Origin: DATAXV01 sp036272915
Lineage (GTDB): Bacteria > Chloroflexota > Dormibacteria > Dormibacterales > Dormibacteraceae
Direction: 5' to 3'
Assembly: GCA_036272915.1 (NCBI GenBank)
Contig: DATAXV010000044.1
Span: 5,462-69,461 of the forward strand
DNA: 64,000 nucleotides
Part shown: positions 25,040 through 32,348 of the stretch, in pieces
Layout: each line of letters starts with the position of its first letter
Numbering within the stretch: position 1 is the first letter of the stretch
The notes under the pieces: model-generated
Seen by the model: only the letters and a program-made list of their open reading frames with translations
Database searches by the model: none
Told to the model about the DNA's origin: nothing
Program-made: the position numbers and the translations under genes

Positions 25040-25926
25040 CCGAGCTCCAGACCGTGCTCGGCGAGATGGGCGCGAACGGCGTCGGGGCGGAAGCCGAAGG
25101 GCCGCTCCACCGAGCCGGGGCCGGCGACGTTCTCGAAGGCGAGGAGCTCGAGCGACGCCGGGGTGAGCGGTGGTCGGGGAAGGATCGCGGTCATCACCCG
25201 GGCCTGGAGATCGGCCACGCCGAGAGGCAGTGGGAGCAGTGCCGGGTGGCGGTCCAGAGCGTCGCATATGGCCAGCGTCAGCTCGCGCATGGTCAGCTGC
25301 TCGCCGCCGCCGAGGGGGAGCGTCCGGCCGGTGACCGACGGATCCCGGATCGCGCCCTCGACGCACCGGGCCAGATCCTCGATCCAGAGCGGCTGGAGGC
25401 GGACCCCGGGGTTGATCACGGGCACCGCCGGCGCTCGTCGGACGAGCGCGGCCAGAGTCGCGAGGAATGGCGCCCCGGCGCCGAACATGATCGAGGGCTG
25501 CAGCACCACCCAGGGAATGCCGGATCCGCGGACCGCCTCCTCCATGCCCCAGCGGGTGGCCATGTAGGTGCCCTCCGGCGCCGCTCGAGTTCCGAGGCCA
25601 GAGATGAGGACGACGCGCCCGACCCGGGCAGCGGCAGCCCGCCGGACCAGGTTCTCGGTGCCGCCCTGGTTGACGGCTGCGTAGGCGCCGGGCCGGGGTT
25701 CCCTGCGGTCGGCGGTGATGGCGGCGGCGTGGACGACCACCTCAACCCCCTTGAGGGCGGGTCCCAACGAGGTGGGGAAGGTCAGATCTGCCTCGACCAG
25801 GTCATCCCGCCCGCGGAGGGCGTCATCGCCGGGACGGACCATGCCCCTCACGGGGAGGCCATGCCCAGCCAGGTGGGCGAGCACGTGCCGGCCGACGAAG
25901 CCGCCGGCGCCGGTGACCAGAATCAC
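24865..25926 (-). CDS. NAD(P)-dependent epimerase/reductase-like SDR
   Basis: An extended SDR with VILVTGAGGFVGRHVLAHLAG at the N-terminus (TGxxGFxG), VVHAAAIT, and a Tyr-x3-type active-site region around GTYMATRWGMEEAV, in which Lys of YxxxK is replaced (YMATR). It resembles the NDUFA9-like / UDP-epimerase group found near carotenoid genes. The start is GTG at 25926, overlapping crtB by four bases. The last ~45 codons run out of frame through the DUF1722 gene and look non-native (Ser/Pro/Arg-rich), so the native end may be near 25010 with a lost stop. Confidence 0.72.
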   Translation of the reverse strand: MILVTGAGGFVGRHVLAHLAGHGLPVRGMVRPGDDALRGRDDLVEADLTFPTSLGPALKGVEVVVHAAAITADRREPRPGAYAAVNQGGTENLVRRAAAARVGRVVLISGLGTRAAPEGTYMATRWGMEEAVRGSGIPWVVLQPSIMFGAGAPFLATLAALVRRAPAVPVINPGVRLQPLWIEDLARCVEGAIRDPSVTGRTLPLGGGEQLTMRELTLAICDALDRHPALLPLPLGVADLQARVMTAILPRPPLTPASLELLAFENVAGPGSVERPFGFRPDAVRAHLAEHGLELGWRASPYDPGSPSPAVSPRPISPGPGCSAGTSIGSMTTRMRWTAACSRRTGRRWGTPG

Positions 25927-26804
25927 GCCGGGTTCCGCCCGAGGTGTCGGGCGGGGCGGGGCGGTTCGGCCACCGGCTGACGGGGGGTGAGGATCGCGCG
26001 GAAGACGATGAGCAGGCGGCGACGCCGCGAGAGCCGTGAGCGCCATGGCCGGCGCCGGCCCCATCCGTCGCGGCCGAGCTGGGTCAGGATCGCCCGGTAC
26101 ATCTCGGCGGCGCTCCGGACCGCCAGCTGCCCGCGGGGCAGGAGCGACACGCCGGCCATGCCCCGCTCGTACCACCAGTCGGCGATGGCGGCCTCGATGC
26201 GGAGCAACAGGGCCCGATCGTCCTCGGCGAGGTCGTCGACGCCGGCCAGCGCCAGCGTCTCATCGGGCAGGTAGACCCGCCCCCGGGCCAGGTCCTCGTC
26301 GATGTCGCGGAGGATGTTGGTCCGCTGCATTCCGATGCCCATCGCACGGGCGGCGGTGGCCGCGTCCGGACACTCCGCGCCGAGGATGCTGGCGAGCAGG
26401 AGGCCGATCGTGCCGGCGACGCCGTAGCAATAGCCGTCGAGTTCGAGCTCGGTGCCGAAGCGGGCACCCCGCAGGTCCATGCGCTGGGCGTCGCAGAAGT
26501 CGAGGACGGCGGAGCGGGGCAGGGACGGATGCCGGGCCGCGAGCCCGTCGAGGACCGCCGCCTCCTGAGTGAGGACGGCACCCCCGACCGCCCAGTGTTC
26601 GATGGCGTCGAGGCGGGAGTGGGCACCGGGCAGCCCCTCGTCGACGGCATCGTCGAGCGTCCTCGCCACCAGATAGAGAAGATTGACGTCGTTACGGACC
26701 TCGGCGGGCAGGAGACGGGAGGCCAGGGAGAAGGTCCGTGCCGCCCGATCGATGGTCCGCTGCGCGGAGCCCCGCAGTCCGTCGACCGATTCCAATCTCG
26801 CCAT
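25923..26804 (-). CDS. crtB: Phytoene synthase (CrtB)
   Basis: Condenses two geranylgeranyl diphosphates to phytoene, the committing step. The first Asp-rich motif DDAVD is at residues 51-55, and the second appears as QRTNILRDIDEDLARGRVYLP around residue 160-180, both characteristic of squalene/phytoene synthases. Length 293 aa is normal, with a basic C-terminal tail. It is the first gene of the operon, its ATG only 8 bases after a GATAAT -10 box, so probably leaderless. No GGPP synthase (crtE) is in the window, so the substrate must come from elsewhere. Confidence 0.93.
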   Translation of the reverse strand: MARLESVDGLRGSAQRTIDRAARTFSLASRLLPAEVRNDVNLLYLVARTLDDAVDEGLPGAHSRLDAIEHWAVGGAVLTQEAAVLDGLAARHPSLPRSAVLDFCDAQRMDLRGARFGTELELDGYCYGVAGTIGLLLASILGAECPDAATAARAMGIGMQRTNILRDIDEDLARGRVYLPDETLALAGVDDLAEDDRALLLRIEAAIADWWYERGMAGVSLLPRGQLAVRSAAEMYRAILTQLGRDGWGRRRPWRSRLSRRRRLLIVFRAILTPRQPVAEPPRPARHLGRNPA

Positions 26805-26807
26805 ATC

Positions 26808-26841
26808 TCTCGATTATCGAGATTCTTGATAATAGAGTCAA
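26808..26841 (-). promoter_or_regulatory. crtB promoter with overlapping palindromic operators
   Basis: On the minus strand TTGACT (26836-26841) and GATAAT (26813-26818) are separated by exactly 17 bases, an almost ideal vegetative promoter. The region also holds the perfect dyad TCTCGAT-T-ATCGAGA (26808-26822) over the -10. A longer imperfect repeat (CTCGATTATC at 26809-26818 with GATAATAGAG at 26828-26837, 9 of 10 matched) spans the spacer. A divergent MarR gene starts at 26908, so MarR control is the obvious hypothesis. Confidence 0.65.
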
Positions 26842-26907
26842 GTCCCAGGGGCTGCGGCGCCATGGTGTCCCGAGCGTGCCCCGGGGAGGCGATACGCTAC
26901 CCGCAAG

Positions 26908-27384
26908 GTGTCGATGCAGGACCACGACGGCGACGGGGCGGAGGCCAGGCGGCGGGTGCTGGCCCAGCTGCGGGTGCTCGGTCGGGAGATGGGAGAGATG
27001 AGCCGTCGCGTGTCCCGCTCCATGGGCCTGCACGACACGCAGCTCCGTGCCGTGGATCAGCTGCTGCGCAGCGAGCACCTCTCGCCGGGGGATCTCTCCC
27101 GCCGCCTCGGCCTCAGCACCGGGGCGACGACCGCCCTCATCGACAACCTCGAGCAGCTGGGCCACGCCCGCCGCCGGCCGCACCCGGAGGATCGCCGCCG
27201 GGTCGTGCTGGAGGCGACCGAGCACGCCCGTCAGGAGGGGGGCCAGGCCTTCCGGCCGCTGGGTGCCACCTTCGCCGCCATGCTCGAGGGCTACGATCGG
27301 CAGGAGCTGGAGGCAATCGACCGCTTCCTCGCGGACCTGCGCCGCTCGATCGCCGAATATCCGCCGCCGCCCGCCAGCCCCTGA
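26908..27384 (+). CDS. MarR-family transcriptional regulator
   Basis: A 158-residue winged-helix protein. The recognition region reads LSPGDLSRRLGLSTGATTALIDNLEQLGHARRRPHPEDRRRVVLEATE, the MarR helix-turn-helix followed by the DRR wing. Dimerisation helices flank it. It is divergent from crtB, with the palindromic promoter/operator between them, and is the likely regulator of the carotenoid-photolyase operon. Start GTG 26908 or ATG 26914. The ligand is unknown. Confidence 0.85.
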   Translation: MSMQDHDGDGAEARRRVLAQLRVLGREMGEMSRRVSRSMGLHDTQLRAVDQLLRSEHLSPGDLSRRLGLSTGATTALIDNLEQLGHARRRPHPEDRRRVVLEATEHARQEGGQAFRPLGATFAAMLEGYDRQELEAIDRFLADLRRSIAEYPPPPASP

Positions 27385-27394
27385 CCTTCGGCCG

Positions 27395-27423
27395 ATCGTG
27401 ATATATCGTGATCTGATCGTGAT
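27395..27423. repeat. Three phased ATCGTGAT direct repeats
   Basis: ATCGTGAT occurs at 27395-27402, 27405-27412 and 27416-27423, that is at 10- and 11-base steps, one helical turn apart. The array sits 15 bases before the start of the siderophore-interacting protein gene. It is a likely regulator binding site. Confidence 0.55.
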
Positions 27424-27437
27424 AGGCTGGCTTTTGG

Positions 27438-28262
27438 ATGGATAGACGACAGATACCGACCGGCACGAGACCGCCTCGCCGCCGCCCGCTTCCCTTCCCG
27501 GCGACCGTGCTCACGATCGAGGCGCTGAGCGATCACATGCTGCGCATCGCCTTCGGCGGCGAGGGCCTGGCACCGTTCAGCTGGCCGGGGCCGGCCAGCC
27601 ACCTCAAGCTGTTCCTGCCCGAGGCGGGCCGCCGCGAGGTCGAGCTGCCGCCCGCCGACGCCGAGGGCTTCATGGTCATCGACCCGGGGACCCCCCGTCC
27701 CACGACCCGCACCTTCACGCCACGGAGTTGGGACGGAGCGCGCCTGGAGATCGACTTCGTGCTGCACGGGCACGGCCCGGCGTCGGAGTGGGCCGGTGCC
27801 GCCCGGCCGGGTGATCGGGCGGCCGTGAGCCAGCCGCGCAGCACCTGCGAGGTGCTGCCCGACAGCCGCTGGCTCCTCCTCGCCGGCGACGAGGCGGCGC
27901 TGCCCGCCCTGGCCACCCTGCTCGAGGCGATCGACCCCGGTCCCCAGGTCCAGCTGCTGGTCGAGATCCAGGGACCGGATCACCGCGTCGCACTGCCCGA
28001 TCACGGCGCCCCGGTTCGCTGGCTGGTCCGGGAGTCCGATGAGACCCCCGGCGACGCCCTCCTCGCCGCGATCGCGGGCTGGACGTCGCCGGCCGGGCCG
28101 GGTCAGGTGTTCGCCGCCTGCGAGGCGGCGGCGGTGCGGGCGATCCGCGCTCACCTCCTCGGTCCCAGGGAGATGCCCAAGCAGAGGGTCCTGACGCGTG
28201 GCTACTGGCGCCTGGGCGAGGCCAACCACCCTGACCACGACTTCGGCGAGGACGCTGCCTGA
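27438..28262 (+). CDS. Siderophore-interacting protein (ferric-siderophore reductase family)
   Basis: A 274-residue SIP-family flavoprotein. The FAD-binding part has PATVLTIEALSDHMLRIAF and RTFTPRSWDGARLEIDFVLHGHGPASEWA, and the NAD(P)H domain has WLLLAGDEAALPA and the C-terminal TRGYWRLGEANHPD, the family hallmark. These enzymes reduce ferric siderophores or haem-like iron sources in the cytoplasm. It is 53 bases after marR, preceded by helically phased repeats. No siderophore synthesis genes are seen. Confidence 0.88.
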   Translation: MDRRQIPTGTRPPRRRPLPFPATVLTIEALSDHMLRIAFGGEGLAPFSWPGPASHLKLFLPEAGRREVELPPADAEGFMVIDPGTPRPTTRTFTPRSWDGARLEIDFVLHGHGPASEWAGAARPGDRAAVSQPRSTCEVLPDSRWLLLAGDEAALPALATLLEAIDPGPQVQLLVEIQGPDHRVALPDHGAPVRWLVRESDETPGDALLAAIAGWTSPAGPGQVFAACEAAAVRAIRAHLLGPREMPKQRVLTRGYWRLGEANHPDHDFGEDAA

Positions 28263-28275
28263 CCGCGAGCCTCGC

Positions 28276-29340
28276 TCAGTCCTCCCCGGCGGCGTCGGCC
28301 GTCCGCCAGGGCAGGCGCAGCGGCTCCGGCGGCAGCCCGACCGTGATCGCCAGCGGCGTCGCCACGATCAGGCGGGTGACGACGTAGGCGAGACCCAGCG
28401 TCACGAAGACGAGGAGGGCGAAGCCGAAGGCGGAGAGGGGCAGGTGCCGCTGAAGTAGGGGACCGGCGAGGATTCGGCCGGGTATGTAGAGCAGGGCCTC
28501 GTGGACGATGTATATCCCCAGCGAGTAGCGGCTGAGGACCACCGCCGGCCGCCGGATCCAGTCGTACGCCCGGAGCAGACGCTCACCACTGATGGCGACG
28601 GCCGCGAAGACGGTGATGGTCATGATCGGGAGCAGGGGGCGGAGGAAGGCCCCGGTGCCGTTGGCGAAGCTGGCCTCGTCGGCGCTCGAGAGCTGGACGC
28701 CGACCAGCAGCGCCCCACCAGCGGCGGTGGCCAGCCAGAAGGGCCATGCCGGCCAGCGGGGCACGTTCCGGACCAGTGAGGCGCCGATCGCCGCTCCCAC
28801 CGCGAAGTAGCCGATCCAGAAGAAGAAGAACTCGTACCCATAGGCGAGAAACAGGCCCTGGAGCGGGGCGCTCTGCGGAGCGTAGAGGCGGTAGAGACAG
28901 AGGGCGGTCTGCAGCGCCATCGCCGCCGCCGCCAGCAGCCACCGGGCGCGGAGGCCCTCCGGCCAGAACTGGAAGCAGACGTAGAGCTGGGGGACGAGGA
29001 TCAGGTACCAGAGGTGACCACCGCCGAGCAGCCACCAGCTGACCACGCCCGACCAACTGCGGGTCACCTCGAAAGTCAGGAAGAGGCCGATCAGGGTGTA
29101 GATGGGCAGCCAGAAGGCCCAGGGGAGCAACGAGCGGCCGAGGCGCCGGCGGGCGAAGACGCGCAGGTGCATGTGCTCCTGGCGCCGGTAGGTCAGGAGC
29201 AGGCCGGTGAGGACCACGAAGATCGGTACGCAGGAGCGGGAGAGCAGATCGCAATAGTTCCAGACGGCGAGGTCGGCCCCGCTCTGCTGCAGGGGCCAGT
29301 GGTCGGCGTGGATGACCAGGACCAGGAGGGTGGCGAACAC
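28276..29340 (-). CDS. Acyltransferase-3 family membrane protein
   Basis: A multi-pass membrane O-acyltransferase (about ten helices) of the OafA/acyltransferase-3 family: LVIHADHWPL with the catalytic-type His early, then CVPIFVVLTGLLL and SWWLLGGGHLWYLILV, all family signatures. Such enzymes acetylate or succinylate surface glycans. The GTG at 29340 is the first usual start, yet the conserved pre-helix sequence RHLIGLDAVR lies in frame just upstream with no ATG, GTG or TTG. A non-canonical start or a small indel near 29370 is possible. Confidence 0.75.
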   Translation of the reverse strand: MFATLLVLVIHADHWPLQQSGADLAVWNYCDLLSRSCVPIFVVLTGLLLTYRRQEHMHLRVFARRRLGRSLLPWAFWLPIYTLIGLFLTFEVTRSWSGVVSWWLLGGGHLWYLILVPQLYVCFQFWPEGLRARWLLAAAAMALQTALCLYRLYAPQSAPLQGLFLAYGYEFFFFWIGYFAVGAAIGASLVRNVPRWPAWPFWLATAAGGALLVGVQLSSADEASFANGTGAFLRPLLPIMTITVFAAVAISGERLLRAYDWIRRPAVVLSRYSLGIYIVHEALLYIPGRILAGPLLQRHLPLSAFGFALLVFVTLGLAYVVTRLIVATPLAITVGLPPEPLRLPWRTADAAGED

Positions 29341-29773
29341 CCTGACCGCGTCCAGGCCGATCAGGTGCCTGACCCGCGGCGCCTCTCTCGGTTTCTCCGA
29401 TGCGGAGGAGCCGGACGGTGCGGACGCTCCGCCGGTTGGTGGGTGAGGGATCTTCTACCTCCAGAACAAAGCATGCCCGTGATTCGGGCTGGACCCGAGG
29501 GTTACGTTGGCGCGGCGGCAGCCTTGGACGATGTGGTCGGGCGCACGTCGAGGGCGCCCGGTGGCTGGCGGCGCCGCAGAGTCTGACGCACGCGCCGCTC
29601 CGGACGCGTCCGGATCCAGGACCCCGGTCTTCACCGACCGGGTGCGGGGCCATCCCGATGGGGACCCGGTCGGCTCCTGCTTCCGTCGGATCGCGCTCGA
29701 CGTGATCGGCCCACCGGGCCGAGCATGATGGAGCCATGTCCTTCTTCCGCTGCGCCGCCGCGAGGCGAACCCG
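29341..29773. other. Intergenic region between acyltransferase and mocA
   Basis: About 430 bases with no convincing gene. Reading frames here look like shadows of GC-rich sequence. The end contains a 13-codon ORF starting ATG at 29736 and stopping at 29777 with a GTGA overlap of the mocA start; whether it is translated is unknown. Confidence 0.4.
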
Positions 29774-30370
29774 GTGAGGTCCGCCGGCGTCGTCCTCGCC
29801 GCCGGCGGGTCGACCCGCATGGGCGAGCCCAAGCAGCTGCTCCCGGTCGGGGGCAGACCGCTGCTGGAGATGGTGGTGGCCGAAGCCTCCGCCTCGTCGC
29901 TCGATGAGGTGGTGGTCGTGCTCGGCGCCAACGCTGAGCGGATCCGGGGCGAGGTCGACTGGGGCCGGGCCCGGGTCGTGGTCAATCCCGACCACGCCGT
30001 CGGCATGAGCACCTCGCTGCGGGCCGGCATCGCCGCGCTCGGGCCGGACGTGGATCGGGCGGTGATCATGCTTGGCGACCAGCCGGCCCTGACCGCGACG
30101 CTGCTCGAGGAGCTTCTCCGGGTCCACACGGACTCCGGACTGCCGGCGGCGGCCTTCGGCTTCAACGGCATCACCCACCCGCCCGTGGTCCTGGCTCGGG
30201 AGCTGTGGGGAGAGCTGGAGGCGCTCAAGGGTGACGTCGGCTTCCGGGCGGTCCTTCGCAACCGGCCCGAACGGGTCGCCGTCCTGCCTCTTCCCGGCGA
30301 TCGCGACCAACCGATCGATGTCGATACGCCCGAGGACTACCGCCGGTTGCTCGGTACCGAGACCGGCTGA
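29774..30370 (+). CDS. mocA: Molybdenum cofactor cytidylyltransferase-like protein (MocA family)
   Basis: An NTP-transferase of 198 residues. The nucleotide-binding loop GVVLAAGGSTRMGEPKQLLPVGG is at the N-terminus, and LGDQPALTATLLEELL, HPPVVLARELW and the ending DVDTPEDY are all MocA signatures. MocA adds CMP to the molybdopterin cofactor for xanthine-oxidase-type enzymes. No such molybdoenzyme genes are near, so the client is elsewhere. Start GTG 29774. Confidence 0.85.
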   Translation: MRSAGVVLAAGGSTRMGEPKQLLPVGGRPLLEMVVAEASASSLDEVVVVLGANAERIRGEVDWGRARVVVNPDHAVGMSTSLRAGIAALGPDVDRAVIMLGDQPALTATLLEELLRVHTDSGLPAAAFGFNGITHPPVVLARELWGELEALKGDVGFRAVLRNRPERVAVLPLPGDRDQPIDVDTPEDYRRLLGTETG

Positions 30371-30404
30371 TCCGCCGGCCCGCTGAGGGCCGGCCTCGGC
30401 GCCG

Positions 30405-30569
30405 TCAGCCGGATCTCTGGCCGCGCTCGACGTGGGTGCCGTAGCAGTCGAGCCAGTACAGGACCCGCTCCAGGTCCGTTACCTGCACCAGCTGATCGCC
30501 CACGATCGCCCGAGCGATGGACACGGGCTCGCGAGCGGGCTCGTCCCTCCTCTCCTTCCTCTTCGGCAT
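30405..30569 (-). CDS. Small hypothetical protein (54 aa)
   Basis: Not recognised. A basic N-terminus (PKRKERRDEP) is followed by SIARAIVGDQLVQVTDLERVLYWLDCYGTH, an alternating hydrophobic pattern that may fold as a helical hairpin. GAGGAGG lies 9 bases before the ATG at 30569, strong evidence for translation. It converges on mocA. Similar small basic proteins are common around stress genes. Confidence 0.5.
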   Translation of the reverse strand: MPKRKERRDEPAREPVSIARAIVGDQLVQVTDLERVLYWLDCYGTHVERGQRSG

Positions 30570-30703
30570 TCGCCGTCGCCTCCTCGCGCCCCTCCCCGGC
30601 ATCGGCCGCCGGACACCCGGCCGCCGGTCGCGGTGTCGGATCAGGGCGAGGCGCCGGCCGGGCGCGGCTCGACCCTCTTGTGGCGCCGGGCTGGTCTCGC
30701 CAA

Positions 30704-30883
30704 TCAGGTCTGCGGCTCGGCCGCCTCCAGCACCCACAGGTGACCGCGGCATCCCTTCGGGAGCTGCGGGAGCCGCTGGCTCCGGATCACGGCGTTGTGC
30801 GGGCAGTCGCCACTGCCGCCGTCACATCGATATCGACCGGCGGGGACGATCTCGCCCGGCCGGTGGCAGTACACAACTCTCAT
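30704..30883 (-). CDS. YjzC-like small protein
   Basis: The 59 residues follow the YjzC-like pattern: VVYCHRPGEIVPAGRYRCD, then RLPQLPKGCRGHLWVLE, meaning a PGE-P-xG-Y turn followed by LP...W. Four Cys (Cys6, Cys20, Cys27, Cys45) could bind zinc. Function unknown. The ATG at 30883 has no clear ribosome-binding site and a GATATC-type palindrome directly upstream; an in-frame ATG 12 codons further upstream (30919) is also possible. Confidence 0.55.
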   Translation of the reverse strand: MRVVYCHRPGEIVPAGRYRCDGGSGDCPHNAVIRSQRLPQLPKGCRGHLWVLEAAEPQT

Positions 30884-30884
30884 G

Positions 30885-30899
30885 ACATCGACGATATCA
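30885..30899. promoter_or_regulatory. GATATC-type palindromic motif, site 1
   Basis: ACATCGACGATATCA, one of five similar elements (consensus on the plus strand TATATCGATGATATCAA). It stands immediately before the YjzC-like start. Confidence 0.4.
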
Positions 30900-31222
30900 G
30901 ATAAGGCCGTGTTCATATGCATTGACTTTCGGGTGGTCTGGGGCATGGAAAAGGACTGATCCGGCGCAGGCCCAAGTACAAGGCGGGAGAGTCTGGCGAT
31001 GGATCGCCGGTGAGCCCCATCCGCGGGCGGGTGGGCGACGGGCGTGGGATCCCGATCGGGATCGATCCGGTGAGCATGGACCGACGGCGGCGGGGCGGTG
31101 CCGGTGTCGGTTCGGAGGACTCCGGAAGCTCCAGCGAGCGGCTGGCTGCCCATAGCGCCACCAGTCTATCTCCGAGCGCGCGGATACGCCAGCCGGCGAG
31201 CGCGTGCGCGTCCTCTGGGACA

Positions 31223-32275
31223 ATGACCCTTGCCGTGTCGCTTCAGGGCATCCGGGTGATCGATCTCAGCCACCTCCTGCCGGGGCCCTACTGCTGCCGG
31301 CTGCTGGCCGACCTCGGCGCCGACGTGATCAAGGTCGAGGCACCGGGGCTGGGCGACGGCGCGCGCTGGATGCCGCCTCTGAGCGAGGGTCGCAGCCACG
31401 CCTTCGAGCTGATCAACCGCGGCAAGCGGAGCGTGGCGCTGAACCTGAAGGCGGAGCGGGGGAGGGAGCTGCTCCTCGAGCTCGCCGGAACCGCCGACGT
31501 TCTCGTCGACGGCTACCGCCCGGGCGTCCTCGACCGCCTCGGCGTCGGGTGGCCGGTGCTGCACGCCCGCCATCCGCGGCTCGTCGTCTGCGCCATAACC
31601 GGCTACGGGCAGCGGGGCCCCTCCAGTCGCAGGCCGGGCCACGACATCAACTACCTCGCCCGCACCGGCATCCTCGCACTGAACCGGCCGGCCGGAGGCG
31701 AGCCGCACCCGTTGCCGGTGACGCTGGCCGATCTCGCCGGCGGCGCCCAGGCGGCGGCGGTCGAGATCCTGGCCGCCCTGGTCGCCGCCGGTCGCGGCGG
31801 GGAGGGCGTGTTCATCGACATCTCGATGACCGACCGGAGCCGGGAGGCCCTCGACGCCATCGGTGGGGAGTGGGGGGCTCGCTACCTGTCCGGCGCGTAC
31901 GCCTGTTACGGCGTCTACCGCTGCGCCGACGGCCATCTCTCCGTCGGCGCCCTGGAGCCGCGGTTCTGGGCGACGCTGTGCGAGGAGCTGGGGCGGCCGG
32001 ATCTCGTCCCCCTCCAGTTCGAGGAGGGTGAGCAGGAGCGGGTCCGCGCCGAGCTGGCCGCCATCTTCGCCACCGCCGGACGCGACGCCTGGGAGCGGCG
32101 GCTGGGCCGGCTCGACGTCTGCGTCGAGCCCCTCCGCACACCGGAGGAGGCCCGACCGCCGGCGCCCGCGGCGGGACACGCGCCCCAGCTCGGCGCCGAC
32201 AGCGACGAGGTTCTCGGCGAACTCGGGCTCGATCCCGCCGAGATCGCCAAGCTGCGGGCCGCTGGAATCATCTGA
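31223..32275 (+). CDS. CoA-transferase family III protein, alpha-methylacyl-CoA racemase-like
   Basis: A 350-residue CaiB/BaiF family protein. IRVIDLSHLLPGPYCCRLLADLGADVIKVE opens the fold. The sequence GHDINYLARTG carries His140 and LADLAGGA carries Asp170; their 30-residue spacing equals that of the catalytic His/Asp pair of alpha-methylacyl-CoA racemase (AMACR). It therefore probably epimerises 2-methylacyl-CoAs in branched lipid or sterol side-chain breakdown rather than moving CoA. Start ATG 31223; the longer frame upstream is Arg/Ser-rich and non-native. Confidence 0.82.
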   Translation: MTLAVSLQGIRVIDLSHLLPGPYCCRLLADLGADVIKVEAPGLGDGARWMPPLSEGRSHAFELINRGKRSVALNLKAERGRELLLELAGTADVLVDGYRPGVLDRLGVGWPVLHARHPRLVVCAITGYGQRGPSSRRPGHDINYLARTGILALNRPAGGEPHPLPVTLADLAGGAQAAAVEILAALVAAGRGGEGVFIDISMTDRSREALDAIGGEWGARYLSGAYACYGVYRCADGHLSVGALEPRFWATLCEELGRPDLVPLQFEEGEQERVRAELAAIFATAGRDAWERRLGRLDVCVEPLRTPEEARPPAPAAGHAPQLGADSDEVLGELGLDPAEIAKLRAAGII

Positions 32276-32348
32276 TCGGAGCCGGACCCCACTCCTTCGC
32301 GCTTCATTCTCCGATTGGCGAACGGTATTGAGGTCGACATATTGATCA

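Noticed and set aside
27395..27423. DtxR/IdeR or Fur iron box before the siderophore-interacting gene
   Set aside because: The sequence is a direct-repeat array and does not match the palindromic iron-box consensus.
28583..30310. 575-codon minus-strand frame across the acyltransferase-mocA spacer
   Set aside because: Arg/Pro-rich shadow of the genes on both sides, with no domain and no ribosome-binding site.
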